From Pseudomonas sp. efr-133-TYG-5 (GTDB taxonomy: Bacteria; Pseudomonadota; Gammaproteobacteria; Pseudomonadales; Pseudomonadaceae), in contig NZ_JARVSM010000003.1 in the NCBI RefSeq assembly GCF_030209175.1, forward strand, positions 124,001 to 188,000: DNA of 64,000 nt, read 5' to 3'. The position numbers were made by a program, and so were the translations under genes. Positions 42,880 through 53,267 of the stretch are shown here, piece after piece (position 1 is the stretch's first letter; every line of letters begins with the position of its first letter). The notes beneath the pieces are model-generated. The model had not been told where the DNA came from, ran no database searches, and saw only the letters and a list, made by a program, of their open reading frames with translations.

Positions 42880-44225
42880 TGCGCCGGCTGTCCTTGAGCG
42901 GCCGCCTGGCGCTGTTGTTCGCCGCTTGCACGGCAACGGTTTCACTGGTCGCCGGAGTGGTGTTCAACCGGGCCAGCGAGGCGCACTTCGTCGAGCTTGA
43001 CCAGCAATTGCTCGAAGGCCGGCTGAGCGGTCTGCGCCAGGCGCTGCACAGCGCAGCCGGCGCCGACCAGGCGGCAAGAATCAGCGATGAACTGAGTCGC
43101 CAGGGTGATCTGTCGCTGCGCATCAGCGACCGTGATGGCCAGCGCTGGTTCGGCAGCGCATTACCGCGGCCGGCGAATCTGCCGCAGGCACCGGGCCTGG
43201 CCACCCTCGATGACAACGGTACGGCCTATCGCCTGCTCAACGCGCCGCTCGATCCGGATACGCCCGACGCGGCGCAATTGACCCTGCTGCTGGACATCAC
43301 CCATCACCAGCACTTCCTGCAACGCATGCAGCACTTGATCTGGCTGACCGTCGGCCTCTCCGCGCTGGCCACCGCGCTGCTCGGCGCCTGGGCTGCACGC
43401 AGCGGCTTGCGCCCGTTGCGGCGCATGAGCGCAGTGGCGCGCGGCGTATCGGCGCAATCGCTGCATGCGCGGTTGCCGGAAGCACAGATGCCGGCGGAAC
43501 TGGCGGAATTGGCCCACAGCTTCAATGCCATGCTCGGACGACTCGATGACTCTTTTCAGCGTCTCTCGGCGTTCTCCGCCGACATCGCCCATGAACTGCG
43601 CACGCCACTGTCGAACCTGCTCACCCACACCCAGGTCACCCTGACCCGGCCGCGCCCGCTGGAAGACTATCGCGAAGCGCTGCACAGCAACCTCGAGGAA
43701 CTGCAGTGGATGGCGCAACTGGTCAACGACATGTTGTACCTGGCCAAGGCTGACCACGGTTTGCTGGTACCCAAGCGCGAGCCACTGGAACTGGCGCAGG
43801 AAGCCGATGCGCTGCTCGAATTTTTCGCGCCGCTGGCCGAAGACACACGAGTGACGCTGCGCCGCGACGGCCATGCGCGATTCGCGGGGGATCGCGGCAT
43901 GTTGCGTCGGGCCTTGTCGAACCTGCTGGATAACGCCCTGCGCTTCACCCCGGCCGACGGCGAGGTGCGCCTGCTGATTGCCGAGCACGCGCAATCGCTG
44001 CAGGTGATTGTGGAAAACACCGGTGAGGGCATTTCGCCCGAGTGGCTGCCGCGTCTGTTCGACCGCTTCTACCGTGCCGATCCGGCTCGCCAGGAAGGCA
44101 GCAGCGAACACGCCGGGCTGGGACTGGCGATCACCCAGTCGATCGTCCGCGCCCATGGTGGGCAGATTCATTGCGAATCGGAGGCAGGCTGGACGCGGTT
44201 TGTGATCGAGTTGCCTCGAAGCTGA
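42879..44225 (+). CDS. copS: Copper sensor histidine kinase CopS
   Basis: A 448-residue heavy-metal-type sensor kinase. Two membrane helices (about residues 8-28 and 149-170) flank a periplasmic sensor of about 120 residues. HAMP, then the phosphoacceptor His in FSADIAHELRTPLSNLL, N box LSNLLDNALRFTP, and G boxes VENTGEGIS and GLGLAI follow. It overlaps copR in ATGA fashion and would sense periplasmic copper, inducing the cupredoxin gene and other copper-resistance genes elsewhere. Confidence 0.9.
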   Translation: MRRLSLSGRLALLFAACTATVSLVAGVVFNRASEAHFVELDQQLLEGRLSGLRQALHSAAGADQAARISDELSRQGDLSLRISDRDGQRWFGSALPRPANLPQAPGLATLDDNGTAYRLLNAPLDPDTPDAAQLTLLLDITHHQHFLQRMQHLIWLTVGLSALATALLGAWAARSGLRPLRRMSAVARGVSAQSLHARLPEAQMPAELAELAHSFNAMLGRLDDSFQRLSAFSADIAHELRTPLSNLLTHTQVTLTRPRPLEDYREALHSNLEELQWMAQLVNDMLYLAKADHGLLVPKREPLELAQEADALLEFFAPLAEDTRVTLRRDGHARFAGDRGMLRRALSNLLDNALRFTPADGEVRLLIAEHAQSLQVIVENTGEGISPEWLPRLFDRFYRADPARQEGSSEHAGLGLAITQSIVRAHGGQIHCESEAGWTRFVIELPRS

Positions 44226-44226
44226 T

Positions 44227-44336
44227 CGCTCCCACGCTCTGCGTGGGAACGCAGCTCGGGTCGTTCTGCGCCCCTTAAGAGCCGAACGCGGAGCATCCGT
44301 TGATGCGTTCCCACGCGGAACGTGGGAACGAGCATC
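44227..44336. repeat. Inverted pair of a dispersed repeat (cccacgctctgcgtgggaac type)
   Basis: Two palindromic copies, 44228-44252 and about 44305-44335, face each other between copS and lolE. This repeat type is common in fluorescent pseudomonads, to my knowledge, and could form a cruciform or mRNA hairpin that ends both transcripts. Confidence 0.7.
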
Positions 44337-44344
44337 GGGAATGC

Positions 44345-45589
44345 TTACGAATAGCGCAGCGCGTGCGCCGGCTCGATCTTCGCCGCCCGCCACGCCGGGT
44401 ACACCGTCGCCAGGAAGCTGAGGATAAAACCTGCCGAGCAGATCAGCAGCACGTCGCCACCTTGCAGCTCGGATGGCAGGTTGCTGACGAAGTACACATC
44501 GGAACTGAAGATGTGCTGGCCGGTGACGCGCTCCATCCAGCCCACCAGTTCACTGACATTGAGCGCGGCAATCACTCCGAGCACGCCGCCGATCAGCGTA
44601 CCGACGATGCCGATCACCGTGCCCTGGACCATGAAGATCGCCATGATCTGCCGTGGCGTGGCACCGATGGTGCGCAGGATGGCGATGTCCGCGCCCTTGT
44701 CGTTCACCACCATGATCAGGGTCGCGATGATGTTGAACGCCGCCACCGCGACGATCATCAGCAACAGCAGGCCGATCATGGTCTTTTCCATCTTCATCGC
44801 GCTGAACAGGCTGCCCTGGGTATGGGTCCAGTCGTCCGCCTTGAAATCCGCGCCGAGGCCGGCGGCGATGTCCGTGGAGACTTTCGGCGCGGCGTACAGA
44901 TCCTTCACCGCCAGGCGCACGCTCTGCACCTGATTGGGTTCCCAGTGCTGCATCTGCGCGGCATCGGCGACGTGGATCAGGCCCATGGAGCCATCCAGCT
45001 CGGCGCCGACCTTGAACACGCCGACCACGTTCAGGCGCTGCATGCGTGGGGTGATGCCACCCGGTGCGGTGCTGACTTCCGGGACGATCAGGGTGATTTT
45101 GTCGCCGACATTCAGGCGGAAACGGCGCGCGGTGATTTCACCCAGCACCACGCCGAATTCACCAGGCTTCAAGGCATCCAGGCGCCCTTGCACGATGTGC
45201 TGGGCGACGATCGACACCTTGCCTTCCTGGGCCGGGTCGACGCCACTGATCTGGATCGGCTGCATCAGGCCCTTGTAGGAGAGCATGCCTTCCATCTCGG
45301 TGAACGGCACCGCGGCGGTGACTTCGGGATTCTTCATCGCCGCGGCGGCGACGGGTTGCCAGTCGTCGATCGGCTTGACGCCGACGATGGTCGCGTGCGG
45401 CACCATGCCGAGGATGCGCGAACTCATTTCGCGCTGGAAGCCGTTCATCACCGACAGCACCACGATCATCGCCAGCACGCCGAGGGCGAGACCGATCATC
45501 GAGGTCATCGAGATGAATGAAACGAAGCGATTGCGGCGCTTGGCGCGGGTATAGCGCGTGCCGATAAAGATCGATAACGGTCTGAACAT
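44345..45589 (-). CDS. lolE: Lipoprotein-releasing ABC transporter permease LolE
   Basis: A 414-residue permease of the LolCDE complex, which extracts outer-membrane lipoproteins from the inner membrane. One N-terminal membrane helix ([20 protein letters not shown]), a large periplasmic MacB-like domain, then three helices around a DKGADIAILRTIGATPRQIM coupling-helix region. It is very similar to LolC 0.75 kb upstream, indicating an old duplication. ATG 45589 ([18 protein letters not shown]) matches the LolC start. A hairpin with a T run lies between lolD and this gene. Confidence 0.92.
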   Translation of the reverse strand: MFRPLSIFIGTRYTRAKRRNRFVSFISMTSMIGLALGVLAMIVVLSVMNGFQREMSSRILGMVPHATIVGVKPIDDWQPVAAAAMKNPEVTAAVPFTEMEGMLSYKGLMQPIQISGVDPAQEGKVSIVAQHIVQGRLDALKPGEFGVVLGEITARRFRLNVGDKITLIVPEVSTAPGGITPRMQRLNVVGVFKVGAELDGSMGLIHVADAAQMQHWEPNQVQSVRLAVKDLYAAPKVSTDIAAGLGADFKADDWTHTQGSLFSAMKMEKTMIGLLLLMIVAVAAFNIIATLIMVVNDKGADIAILRTIGATPRQIMAIFMVQGTVIGIVGTLIGGVLGVIAALNVSELVGWMERVTGQHIFSSDVYFVSNLPSELQGGDVLLICSAGFILSFLATVYPAWRAAKIEPAHALRYS

Positions 45590-45605
45590 TCGCTGGGGCA
45601 CCGTA

Positions 45606-45642
45606 TAAAAATAAAAGACCCGACGCTTTTTCAAGCGTCGGG
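45606..45642 (-). terminator. Terminator-like hairpin inside the lolCDE operon
   Basis: On the minus strand CCCGACGCTT (45642-45633) pairs with AAGCGTCGGG (45628-45619) over GAAA, then TCTTTTATTTTTAT. It stands between lolD and lolE, so it should lower lolE relative to lolCD unless a promoter lies after it. Confidence 0.75.
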
Positions 45643-45652
45643 TTTCAGCCAA

Positions 45653-46351
45653 TCAGATAGGCGTCAGGCAACCTTCCTGCAGGTGCAGGACGCGATCCAT
45701 CTGGCGGGCCAGGTTCATATCGTGGGTCACCACCAGGAACGCCGTGCGCATCGAAGTGCTGAGTTCCAGCATCAAATCCTGGATGCCCTGGGCAGTGTGG
45801 GAGTCGAGGTTGCCGGTCGGCTCGTCGAGCATCACCAGCCCCGGCTTGTTGACCAGGGCGCGGGCGATGGCCACACGCTGACGTTCACCGCCGGACAGCT
45901 CGGCCGGCTTGTGCTCCAGGCGATGGCCCAGGCCGACCCGCTCCAGCAGCGCCGTGGCGCGCTGACGGGCTTGCGGGATCGACGTTTTGCCGATCAGCAG
46001 CGGCATGCAGACGTTTTCCAGCGCGGTGAATTCCGGCAGCAGGTGGTGGAACTGGTAAACGAAGCCCAGCGCGCGGTTACGCAGCAGGCCGCGTTTTTTC
46101 TCGCTGAGCGCCGACAGCTCTTCGCCATCGAGCCAGACACTGCCCTGGGTCGGCGTGTCGAGGCCGCCGAGCAGGTTGAGCAATGTACTCTTGCCCGAGC
46201 CCGAGGTGCCGACGATGGCCACACGCTCGCCCGGGTGCAGCTCCAGTTGCAGGTTGGCCAACACTTGCACCGACTCCGGGCCTTCCTCGTAGGATTTGCC
46301 CAGGTTGCGGCAGCTCAGAATTGCTTTTTCACTCATGCCCGACTCACTCAT
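45653..46351 (-). CDS. lolD: Lipoprotein-releasing ABC transporter ATPase LolD
   Basis: A 232-residue ABC ATPase. Walker A is [13 protein letters not shown], the Q loop is [17 protein letters not shown], the signature is LSGGERQR, Walker B is [12 protein letters not shown] and the H loop is VVTHD. It powers LolC and LolE. Its start at 46351 overlaps the lolC stop by 8 bp; an internal methionine at 46336 (MSEKAIL) is an alternative start. Confidence 0.95.
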   Translation of the reverse strand: MSESGMSEKAILSCRNLGKSYEEGPESVQVLANLQLELHPGERVAIVGTSGSGKSTLLNLLGGLDTPTQGSVWLDGEELSALSEKKRGLLRNRALGFVYQFHHLLPEFTALENVCMPLLIGKTSIPQARQRATALLERVGLGHRLEHKPAELSGGERQRVAIARALVNKPGLVMLDEPTGNLDSHTAQGIQDLMLELSTSMRTAFLVVTHDMNLARQMDRVLHLQEGCLTPI

Positions 46352-47594
46352 AACGTAGCGCCTCCGCCGGCTGGGTGCGCGCGGCACGCCAGGCTGGATA
46401 CAGGGTGGCGAGGAAACTCAGGACCAACGCGGCGGCGCAGACCATGACGACGTCCTGGCTCTGCACCTGCGACGGCAGGTAATCAATGAAGTACACATCG
46501 GCGTTGAGGAACTTGTGCCCGATCAGGCCTTCGAGCGCCGAAATCGCTGCGCTGACGTTGAGCGCGGCGAAGATCCCGACCACCGCGCCGATCGCCGTAC
46601 CGACCACGCCGATCACCGTGCCCTGGACCATGAACGTGCGCATGATCGTGCCCGGCGTGGCGCCCAGCGTACGCAGAATGGCGATGTCGCCCTTCTTGTC
46701 GTTCACCACCATCACCAGCGTGGAAATGATGTTGAACGCCGCCACCGCGACGATCAGCAGCAACAGCAGGCCGATCATGGCTTTTTCCATGCGGATCGCC
46801 TGATACAGGTTGCCGTGGGTACGGGTCCAGTCGCGCGCGTAGTAATGGTCTTCACCCAGCTGCTGGGCGATGTTCCAGGCTTCGCGCGGCGCCTGGAACA
46901 GATCGTCGAACTTCAGCCGCAGGCCTTGTACCTGGTCGGGTTTCCAGCGGTGCATCTTCGCCAGATCCTGCAGGTTGGTCACGCCCAGGTAGCCGTCGAG
47001 CTCGCCGGCGCCGACATGGAAAATGCCGACCACGGTGAAGCGTTTCATGCGCGGGAACATCCCAGCCGGGGTCACGCTGACCTCCGGGGCGACGAAGGTG
47101 ATCTTGTCACCGATGCCGACGCCGAGCTTGGTCGCGGCCTTGTCGCCGATGACGATGCCGAAGCTGCCCGGCGTCAGGTCATCGAGTTTGCCCTGCTGCA
47201 TGAAGTTGTCGATGATCGAGACGTTGCGCTCGAGCGCCGGATCGATGGCATTGAGCAGGACCTTGGACACCTGGCCGTTGTTGGTCAGCAGCCCCTGCAT
47301 CTGGGTGAAGGGCGCGACGGCCGTCACCTGCGGGTTCTGCCTGACCTTGGCGGCAAGGCTTTGCCAGTCGTTGATGGCTTCGCCGGACTCGATGGTCGCG
47401 TGGGGCACCATGCCCAGCACGCGGGTGCGCATTTCATGATCGAAGCCGTTCATCACCGACAGCACCACGATCATCACGACCACGCCGAGGGCGAGACCGA
47501 TCATCGAAGTCAGGGAAATGAATGACACAAAATGATTGCGACGCTTTGCACGGGTATAACGCGTGCCGATAAATACGAAGAGAGGTCTGAACAT
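46344..47594 (-). CDS. lolC: Lipoprotein-releasing ABC transporter permease LolC
   Basis: A 416-residue permease, first gene of lolCDE. It begins [20 protein letters not shown], with membrane helix [20 protein letters not shown], a periplasmic domain including the hook-like region around [13 protein letters not shown], and three C-terminal helices with [20 protein letters not shown]. LolC binds the chaperone LolA in E. coli. It is divergent from the PilZ gene at 47689. Confidence 0.93.
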   Translation of the reverse strand: MFRPLFVFIGTRYTRAKRRNHFVSFISLTSMIGLALGVVVMIVVLSVMNGFDHEMRTRVLGMVPHATIESGEAINDWQSLAAKVRQNPQVTAVAPFTQMQGLLTNNGQVSKVLLNAIDPALERNVSIIDNFMQQGKLDDLTPGSFGIVIGDKAATKLGVGIGDKITFVAPEVSVTPAGMFPRMKRFTVVGIFHVGAGELDGYLGVTNLQDLAKMHRWKPDQVQGLRLKFDDLFQAPREAWNIAQQLGEDHYYARDWTRTHGNLYQAIRMEKAMIGLLLLLIVAVAAFNIISTLVMVVNDKKGDIAILRTLGATPGTIMRTFMVQGTVIGVVGTAIGAVVGIFAALNVSAAISALEGLIGHKFLNADVYFIDYLPSQVQSQDVVMVCAAALVLSFLATLYPAWRAARTQPAEALRYE

Positions 47595-47688
47595 GTCGGG
47601 GCTTGTTCGGAGGGAAAAGGAACGTCCTTGTGGCGGGGGTCGATAACCAGCTTTACACTCAGACCACCGCCGCTACCATGGGTTCGCC

Positions 47689-48270
47689 ATGTCGACATTA
47701 GATGAAGAAGATCGCCGCGAATACTACCGTATCGAGGACATGATCGCACTGGAAATTCGGCCCCTGTCCGCGCCCGAAGCGGCAGGCCAGGAAGTGTTGC
47801 AGGATGCTTCCCCGCTGTTCAACCTGCTCAGTGAACTGCACCTGAGCGAATTCGAGTCGCAACACCTGTTGCGCCAGATCAGCGAACGCGACCGCGCCAT
47901 CGCCGCGTTCCTCAAATCACAGAACAAACGCATCGACCTGCTCAGTCAGGTGGTGGCGCTGACGGTGCTCGGCCATATCGGCGAACCGCAACCGGTGATC
48001 CTCTCCGAAGGCGGCATCGACTTTGAGCACCCGACGCCGATTGCCAGCGGTGCGCACCTGTCGGTCAAACTGGTGTTGATGCCGCAGGCGCTCGGCCTGT
48101 TGCTGCGTGCCCGCGTGACCCATTGCGACCGCAAGGGCGACGGCTACGACGTCGGCACCGAGTTCGAACACCTGACCGATGCCCAGCGCCAATTGCTCGC
48201 CCGCTACATTTTGCAGAAGCAGGCCCAGGAACGACGCCTGGCCCGCGAACAGAACGAATCAGGCATTTAA
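47689..48270 (+). CDS. PilZ-domain protein
   Basis: A 193-residue PilZ protein. The N-terminal c-di-GMP motif RxxxR is present (RREYYRIED). The second motif, (D/N)xSxxG, is altered: VILSEGGI has Ile where the acidic or amide residue is expected, so binding may be weak. A helical insert (FESQHLLRQISERDRAIAAF) separates the two. It lies 14 bp upstream of the GDPD gene and probably shares its transcript. Position next to lolCDE matches P. aeruginosa PA2989, recalled as a PilZ protein. Confidence 0.82.
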   Translation: MSTLDEEDRREYYRIEDMIALEIRPLSAPEAAGQEVLQDASPLFNLLSELHLSEFESQHLLRQISERDRAIAAFLKSQNKRIDLLSQVVALTVLGHIGEPQPVILSEGGIDFEHPTPIASGAHLSVKLVLMPQALGLLLRARVTHCDRKGDGYDVGTEFEHLTDAQRQLLARYILQKQAQERRLAREQNESGI

Positions 48271-48283
48271 TTAAGGAAGAACC

Positions 48284-49006
48284 GTGACCCTCATCTACGG
48301 CCACCGCGGCGCCAAGGGCGAAGCACCGGAAAACACCCTGACCAGCTTTCAGGAATGTCTCAAGCACGGCGTACGCCGTTGCGAACTGGACCTGCACCTG
48401 TCCAAGGATGGCGAGCTGATGGTCATTCACGACCCGACCCTCAAGCGCACCACCGACCGCCGCGGCAAGGTCGTCGAGCACACCGCGGCGGAACTGGTGA
48501 CCTACGACGCGCGCAAGGGCGGCCCGGGCTGGATCAAGCCGTGCCCGATTCCGACGCTGGAAGCATTGTTCGAGCAATGCGATTTCGAGCACTGGCAGCT
48601 GGAAGTCAAGAGCGCCTCGCGCACCCGCGCCGCCACCACGGTGCTGGCGATCCGGGAAATGGCGCAACGCCATGGCCTGCTCGACAAGGTGACGATCACC
48701 TCGAGTTCGCGGGAAGTGTTGAAGGCGGCACTGGATCTGGTGCCCGACGTTTCGCGCGGACTGGTCGCCGAGTACGCCTGGCTCGACCCTCTGAAAGTCG
48801 CGGCAAGCTATGGCTGCGAGATTCTGGCGCTGAACTGGACGCTGTGTACGCCGGAGCGCCTGCAGAAGGCACAGCGCCAGGGCCTGCATGTGTCGGTGTG
48901 GACCGTCAACGAGCCCGCGCTGATGCGCAGACTCGCCGACTTCGGCGTTGACAGCCTGATTACAGACTTTCCCGGTTTGGCCACCGCCACGCTCGGGAAT
49001 GGCTGA
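48284..49006 (+). CDS. Glycerophosphodiester phosphodiesterase family protein
   Basis: A 240-residue cytoplasmic GDPD enzyme hydrolysing glycerophosphodiesters to glycerol-3-phosphate and alcohol. Catalytic residues are in YGHRGAKGEAPENT (His7, Arg8), CELDLHLSKDGELMVIHD (second His) and QLEVKS. It ends VSVWTVNEP and GVDSLITDFP, typical of the family. No signal peptide, so it is the UgpQ-like cytoplasmic type. Starts with GTG at 48284 after AAGGAAGAA. Confidence 0.93.
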   Translation: MTLIYGHRGAKGEAPENTLTSFQECLKHGVRRCELDLHLSKDGELMVIHDPTLKRTTDRRGKVVEHTAAELVTYDARKGGPGWIKPCPIPTLEALFEQCDFEHWQLEVKSASRTRAATTVLAIREMAQRHGLLDKVTITSSSREVLKAALDLVPDVSRGLVAEYAWLDPLKVAASYGCEILALNWTLCTPERLQKAQRQGLHVSVWTVNEPALMRRLADFGVDSLITDFPGLATATLGNG

Positions 49007-49017
49007 AATCGGTCTCC

Positions 49018-49042
49018 CCGGCCGGCTCAGGCCACCGGCCGG
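49018..49042. terminator. GC-rich hairpin between convergent GDPD and sthA genes
   Basis: CCGGCCGG (49018-49025) pairs with CCGGCCGG (49035-49042). There is no good T run, so its terminator strength is uncertain. Confidence 0.5.
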
Positions 49043-49048
49043 AGCCCG

Positions 49049-50443
49049 TCAAAAAAGCCGGTTGAGGCCGTCGTATGCAGCGACCCGATAGGCTTCGGCC
49101 ATGGTCGGGTAGTTGAACGTGGTGTTGACGAAGTACTTCAGGGTGTTCAGTTCGCCCGGCTGGTTCATGATCGCCTGGCCGATGTGGACGATCTCCGAAG
49201 CCTGGTAGCCGAAGCAGTGCACGCCCAGCACTTCCAGGGTCTCGCGGTGGAACAGGATCTTCAGCATGCCTTGCGGCTCGCCGGCGATCTGCGCCCGCGC
49301 CATGCTCTTGAAGAACGCCTTGCCCACTTCGTACGGCACCTTGGCCTGGGTCAGTTCCTGCTCGTTCTTGCCGATCGAGCTGATCTCCGGAATGGTGTAG
49401 ATGCCGGTCGGCACGTCATTCACAAAGCGCCAGCTGCCGTTATCGACGATGCTGCCGGCCGCCGAACGACCCTGGTCGTGGGCGGCACTGGCCAGGCTCG
49501 GCCAGCCGATCACGTCACCGGCACCGTAGATGTTCGGTACGCAGGTGCGGTAAGCCTCGTCGACTTCGATCTGGCCGCGGCTGTTGACCTTGACCCCGAT
49601 GTTTTCCAGGCCCAGCTGATCGGTGTTGCCGGTGCGACCGTTGCACCAGAGCAAGGCGTCGGCCTTGATTTTCTTGCCGGATTTCAGATGCAGGATCACG
49701 CCGTTGTCGACGCCTTCCACGCGATCGTAGTCTTCGTTGTGCCGCACGGTGATGTTGTTGTTGCTGAAGTGATAGCTCAGCGCCTGGGAGATTTCCGAGT
49801 CGAGGAAGCTCAGCAATTGGCCGCGGTTGTCGACCAGTTCGACCAGCACACCTAGGCCGCTGAAGATCGAGGCGTATTCGCAACCGATCACGCCAGCACC
49901 GTAGACAATCAGTTTGCGCGGGGTGTGGCCGAGGCTGAGGATGGTGTCGCTATCGTAGATACGCGGGTGGTGGAAATCGATGTCCGCCGGACGATACGGA
50001 CGCGAACCGGTGGCAATGATGATGTGCTTGGCCACCAGTTTCTCGACCACGCCGTTGGCGCAGACCACTTCGATGGTCTGCTCGTCGGCGAAGCTGCCGG
50101 TGCCGAAGAACACGTCGACGCGGTTGCGGGCGTAGTAGCCGGTGCGCGAGGCGACCTGCTTGGAAATGACTTTCTCGGCGCTTTTCAACACGTCCGGGAA
50201 GGAGAACCAGCGCGGCTCGCCGATCGCCCGGAACATCGGGTTGGTGTTGAACTGCATGATCTGCCGCACCGAGTGACGCAAGGCCTTGGACGGGATGGTG
50301 CCCAGGTGGGTGCAGTTGCCGCCGACCTGGCGACGGCTGTCGACCATCGCCACCTTGCGCCCTGCTTTGGCGGCGTTCATTGCCGCGCCTTCTCCCGCCG
50401 GGCCGGAACCCAGCACCACCACGTCGTAGTTGTAGACAGCCAT
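49049..50443 (-). CDS. sthA: Soluble pyridine nucleotide transhydrogenase SthA
   Basis: A 464-residue flavoprotein of the pyridine nucleotide-disulfide family that balances NADPH and NADH. FAD site [19 protein letters not shown](P) site [15 protein letters not shown], second FAD motif [15 protein letters not shown]. The redox pair is reduced to one cysteine ([15 protein letters not shown]), as known for SthA. The C-terminal dimer domain begins [15 protein letters not shown]. Monocistronic. Confidence 0.95.
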   Translation of the reverse strand: MAVYNYDVVVLGSGPAGEGAAMNAAKAGRKVAMVDSRRQVGGNCTHLGTIPSKALRHSVRQIMQFNTNPMFRAIGEPRWFSFPDVLKSAEKVISKQVASRTGYYARNRVDVFFGTGSFADEQTIEVVCANGVVEKLVAKHIIIATGSRPYRPADIDFHHPRIYDSDTILSLGHTPRKLIVYGAGVIGCEYASIFSGLGVLVELVDNRGQLLSFLDSEISQALSYHFSNNNITVRHNEDYDRVEGVDNGVILHLKSGKKIKADALLWCNGRTGNTDQLGLENIGVKVNSRGQIEVDEAYRTCVPNIYGAGDVIGWPSLASAAHDQGRSAAGSIVDNGSWRFVNDVPTGIYTIPEISSIGKNEQELTQAKVPYEVGKAFFKSMARAQIAGEPQGMLKILFHRETLEVLGVHCFGYQASEIVHIGQAIMNQPGELNTLKYFVNTTFNYPTMAEAYRVAAYDGLNRLF

Positions 50444-50645
50444 GCGTACTCCTCAGAACAGGCCGCGGTGCCAGCAGCACCGGCGGCTAAATCACGCCGA
50501 ACGGCGGCGCGAAGGAACAATTGGGGGGTCGGTAGAGAACCCGGACACAGTCTATAGAAGCGTCAACGCCGCGCACATTAACCCTTGGTCGCGTCGTAGG
50601 CTACTTTTGCCTGCACTACAACGCCAGTTTTCGTCTTGTCCCCGG

Positions 50646-51659
50646 TCAGTTTTTTACGCCAACCAGCCGATCGAAAGCCGCACTGGTGCGGGTGACGAAA
50701 CCTGTATCGGCACGAATCACGAAAAATGCACCAATCTGATGTTTCTCGGCAAAGTCCCAGGCCTTTTCCGGCCCGAGAATCAACAACAGCGTCGAGAGGC
50801 CGTCGGCCATCACCGTGCGAGGATCAATCACCGTGACCGACGCCAGGTTGTGCAGCACCGGCGCCCCGCTGCGCGCATCGAACGTGTGGGAATAGCGCCG
50901 GCCGTCCTGCTGAAAATAGTTGCGGTAGTCGCCGGACGTGGAAACACCGTAGCCATCGACCTGAATGATTCGCTCGACCACCTGTTGATCGTCGCGCGGC
51001 TCCTCCAGCGCGATGCGCCACGCCGAACCATCGAGCTTGCTGCCCCTGGCCTTGAGTTCACCGGTAGCTTCGGCGAGGTAGTCATGGATGCCCATGGCCT
51101 CCAGCCTGGCGGCGATGGTGTCGACGGCATAACCGGCAGCGATGCTGTTGAAGTCGACTTCGACCGGCGCATCCTTGCACAAGCGGTCGCCGTCGATACG
51201 CAAATGCCGGTAGCCGACCCGTTGCAGGGTTTCGGCGAGTGCGGCGGCGCTGGGGACTTTCTCTTCACGACCTTGCGGGCCGAAGCCCCACAGGTTCATC
51301 AGCGGCTCGACCGTCAAGTCGTAGGAACCTTCGCTTTGCTCTGACAGTTGCTCGCCAACGCGGACCAATTCGAGCACCGCAGCAGGCATGGTCTGGCAGC
51401 TATTGGCCGGCAATGCATTAAAACGCTCGATGTCCGAGTCATGGCGGTAGGTCGACATCTGGCGGTCGATGTCAGTGAGGATCTGTTCCACTTCCGGCTG
51501 GACCTGCGCGACGCCGGGAAGGCCGGCATGGCGCACGTACTTGATCGAATAGGTACTGCCCATGGTCGGGCCGCCGAAGCTTTCCATGGAATCGCCGCTG
51601 CCGCAGCCGGACAAAGTGCCCACAAGCAGCAAAAGACCAATCAGGCGCTTTTTAGACAA
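50646..51659 (-). CDS. apbE: FAD:protein FMN transferase (ApbE family lipoprotein)
   Basis: A 337-residue periplasmic lipoprotein that attaches FMN to target proteins such as NqrB/NqrC or RnfG/RnfD. The lipobox is GTLSGC. Motifs include GPTMGSTYSIKY, VDFNSIAAGYAVD, HTFDARSGAP and ADGLSTLLLI with the Mg-binding Asp and Thr. I choose TTG 51659 (product MSKKRLIGLLLLVG), which has GGAG 8 bases upstream; GTG 51692 in frame has none. From memory, in P. aeruginosa this gene follows the nqr operon; here no nqr gene is present. Confidence 0.88.
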   Translation of the reverse strand: MSKKRLIGLLLLVGTLSGCGSGDSMESFGGPTMGSTYSIKYVRHAGLPGVAQVQPEVEQILTDIDRQMSTYRHDSDIERFNALPANSCQTMPAAVLELVRVGEQLSEQSEGSYDLTVEPLMNLWGFGPQGREEKVPSAAALAETLQRVGYRHLRIDGDRLCKDAPVEVDFNSIAAGYAVDTIAARLEAMGIHDYLAEATGELKARGSKLDGSAWRIALEEPRDDQQVVERIIQVDGYGVSTSGDYRNYFQQDGRRYSHTFDARSGAPVLHNLASVTVIDPRTVMADGLSTLLLILGPEKAWDFAEKHQIGAFFVIRADTGFVTRTSAAFDRLVGVKN

Positions 51660-51961
51660 ATCCCCTACTCCCCACAGCGAACCCTCTGACACAGCGCAAA
51701 GCTGAGGATTATGCGTCAGAACTTGCAGGCTCGGCGTGCCGCAGCCCCAGCCCGAAGTTTTTCATTCGCTTGATAGCCTCATGCTGGCCTTGGTAATGGC
51801 TAGATCGTTTAAGCAGCAGCCTAACCAGTTGTTGCCTATCGATCTTTATACACATATGGTTACAAAACTGTTCAGAGGCGCTGCCTGAGTTGCCGCGTGA
51901 CAGCGAGGAAGTGTCTAGACCAAGGATTTCCAACAAGACAGCCAACAGAGAGTACGAACCA
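51660..51961. other. Divergent intergenic region between apbE and the MFS transporter
   Basis: About 300 bp, probably with both promoters. I see no clear operator, only short AT-rich palindromes near 51845-51860. Confidence 0.4.
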
Positions 51962-53263
51962 ATGTCCTCCACCACGGGCAAAGGCAAAGCGATTTTTCGC
52001 GTTGTCAGCGGCAATTTTCTCGAAATGTTCGACTTCATGGTCTACGGCTTCTACGCCACGGCCATCGCCAAGACCTTCTTCCCCACTGACAGCGCCTTCG
52101 CTTCGTTGATGCTCTCGCTGGCCACCTTCGGGGCCGGGTTCCTGATGCGTCCGCTGGGGGCGATCTTTCTCGGCGCCTACATCGACCGTCATGGCCGCCG
52201 GCAGGGCCTGATCATCACACTGGCGCTGATGGCTGCCGGCACGGTGCTGATTGCCTGCGTACCGGGCTACGCCACGCTGGGCGTCGCCGCACCGCTGATC
52301 GTACTGTTCGGGCGTCTGTTGCAAGGTTTCTCGGCGGGCGTCGAACTCGGTGGCGTGTCGGTTTACCTGGCGGAAATCGCCACACCGGGGCGCAAGGGCT
52401 TCTTCGTCAGCTGGCAGTCCGCTAGCCAGCAAGCGGCGGTAGTGTTCGCTGGCCTGCTCGGCGTCGGTCTCAATCACTGGCTGAGCCCGGAACAGATGGG
52501 CGACTGGGGCTGGCGCGTGCCGTTCCTGATTGGCTGCATGATCGTCCCGGTGATCTTCGTCATTCGCCGCTCCCTGGAGGAAACCCCGGAATTCCAGGCG
52601 CGCAAACACCGCCCTACCCTGCGTGAAATTGTCCGCTCGATCGGTCAGAACTTTGGCATCGTCATCGCCGGCATGGCGCTGGTGGTCATGACCACCGTGT
52701 CGTTCTACCTGATCACCGCCTACACCCCGACCTTCGGCAAGGCCGAACTGCACCTGTCGGATTTCGACGCCTTGCTGGTCACGGTGTGTATCGGCCTGTC
52801 GAACTTCTTCTGGTTGCCGGTGATGGGTTCGCTGTCCGACAGGATCGGCCGTAAACCCCTACTGCTGGCAGCGACGATTCTGGCGATTCTCACCGCGTAC
52901 CCGGCACTCTCGTGGCTGGTGGCGAACCCGAGCTTCAGTCATCTGCTGATCGTCGAACTCTGGCTGTCGTTCCTGTACGGCTCGTACAACGGGGCGATGG
53001 TGGTGGCGCTGACCGAAATCATGCCGGTGGACGTGCGCACGACCGGTTTCTCCCTGGCCTACAGCCTGGCGACCGCGACCTTTGGCGGGTTTACCCCGGC
53101 GGCCTGCACCTATCTGATTCACGTGCTGGACAACAAGGCTGCACCCGGGATCTGGCTCAGCGGTGCGGCGGTGCTGGGACTGATTGCGACGCTGGTGCTG
53201 TTTCGTGGCAACAAGCATGAGTTGCGCACGGCGCAAGCGGCTGTGGCAGGCGGGGCCCGATAG
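51962..53263 (+). CDS. MFS transporter, citrate/tricarballylate-type metabolite:H+ symporter
   Basis: A 433-residue twelve-helix transporter of the metabolite:H+ symporter family. Signatures are [58 protein letters not shown] and [20 protein letters not shown]. The N-terminus and the F-E-MFDF motif are as in CitA/TcuC citrate and tricarballylate carriers, so a tricarboxylate substrate is likely but not proven. ATG 51962 precedes the first helix; the frame is open to 51890. Confidence 0.88.
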   Translation: MSSTTGKGKAIFRVVSGNFLEMFDFMVYGFYATAIAKTFFPTDSAFASLMLSLATFGAGFLMRPLGAIFLGAYIDRHGRRQGLIITLALMAAGTVLIACVPGYATLGVAAPLIVLFGRLLQGFSAGVELGGVSVYLAEIATPGRKGFFVSWQSASQQAAVVFAGLLGVGLNHWLSPEQMGDWGWRVPFLIGCMIVPVIFVIRRSLEETPEFQARKHRPTLREIVRSIGQNFGIVIAGMALVVMTTVSFYLITAYTPTFGKAELHLSDFDALLVTVCIGLSNFFWLPVMGSLSDRIGRKPLLLAATILAILTAYPALSWLVANPSFSHLLIVELWLSFLYGSYNGAMVVALTEIMPVDVRTTGFSLAYSLATATFGGFTPAACTYLIHVLDNKAAPGIWLSGAAVLGLIATLVLFRGNKHELRTAQAAVAGGAR

Positions 53264-53267
53264 GGCG

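Noticed and set aside
51709..52038. 109-codon frame on the - strand between apbE and the MFS gene
   Set aside because: It runs antisense into the MFS coding region and has no features; more likely the divergent promoter region.
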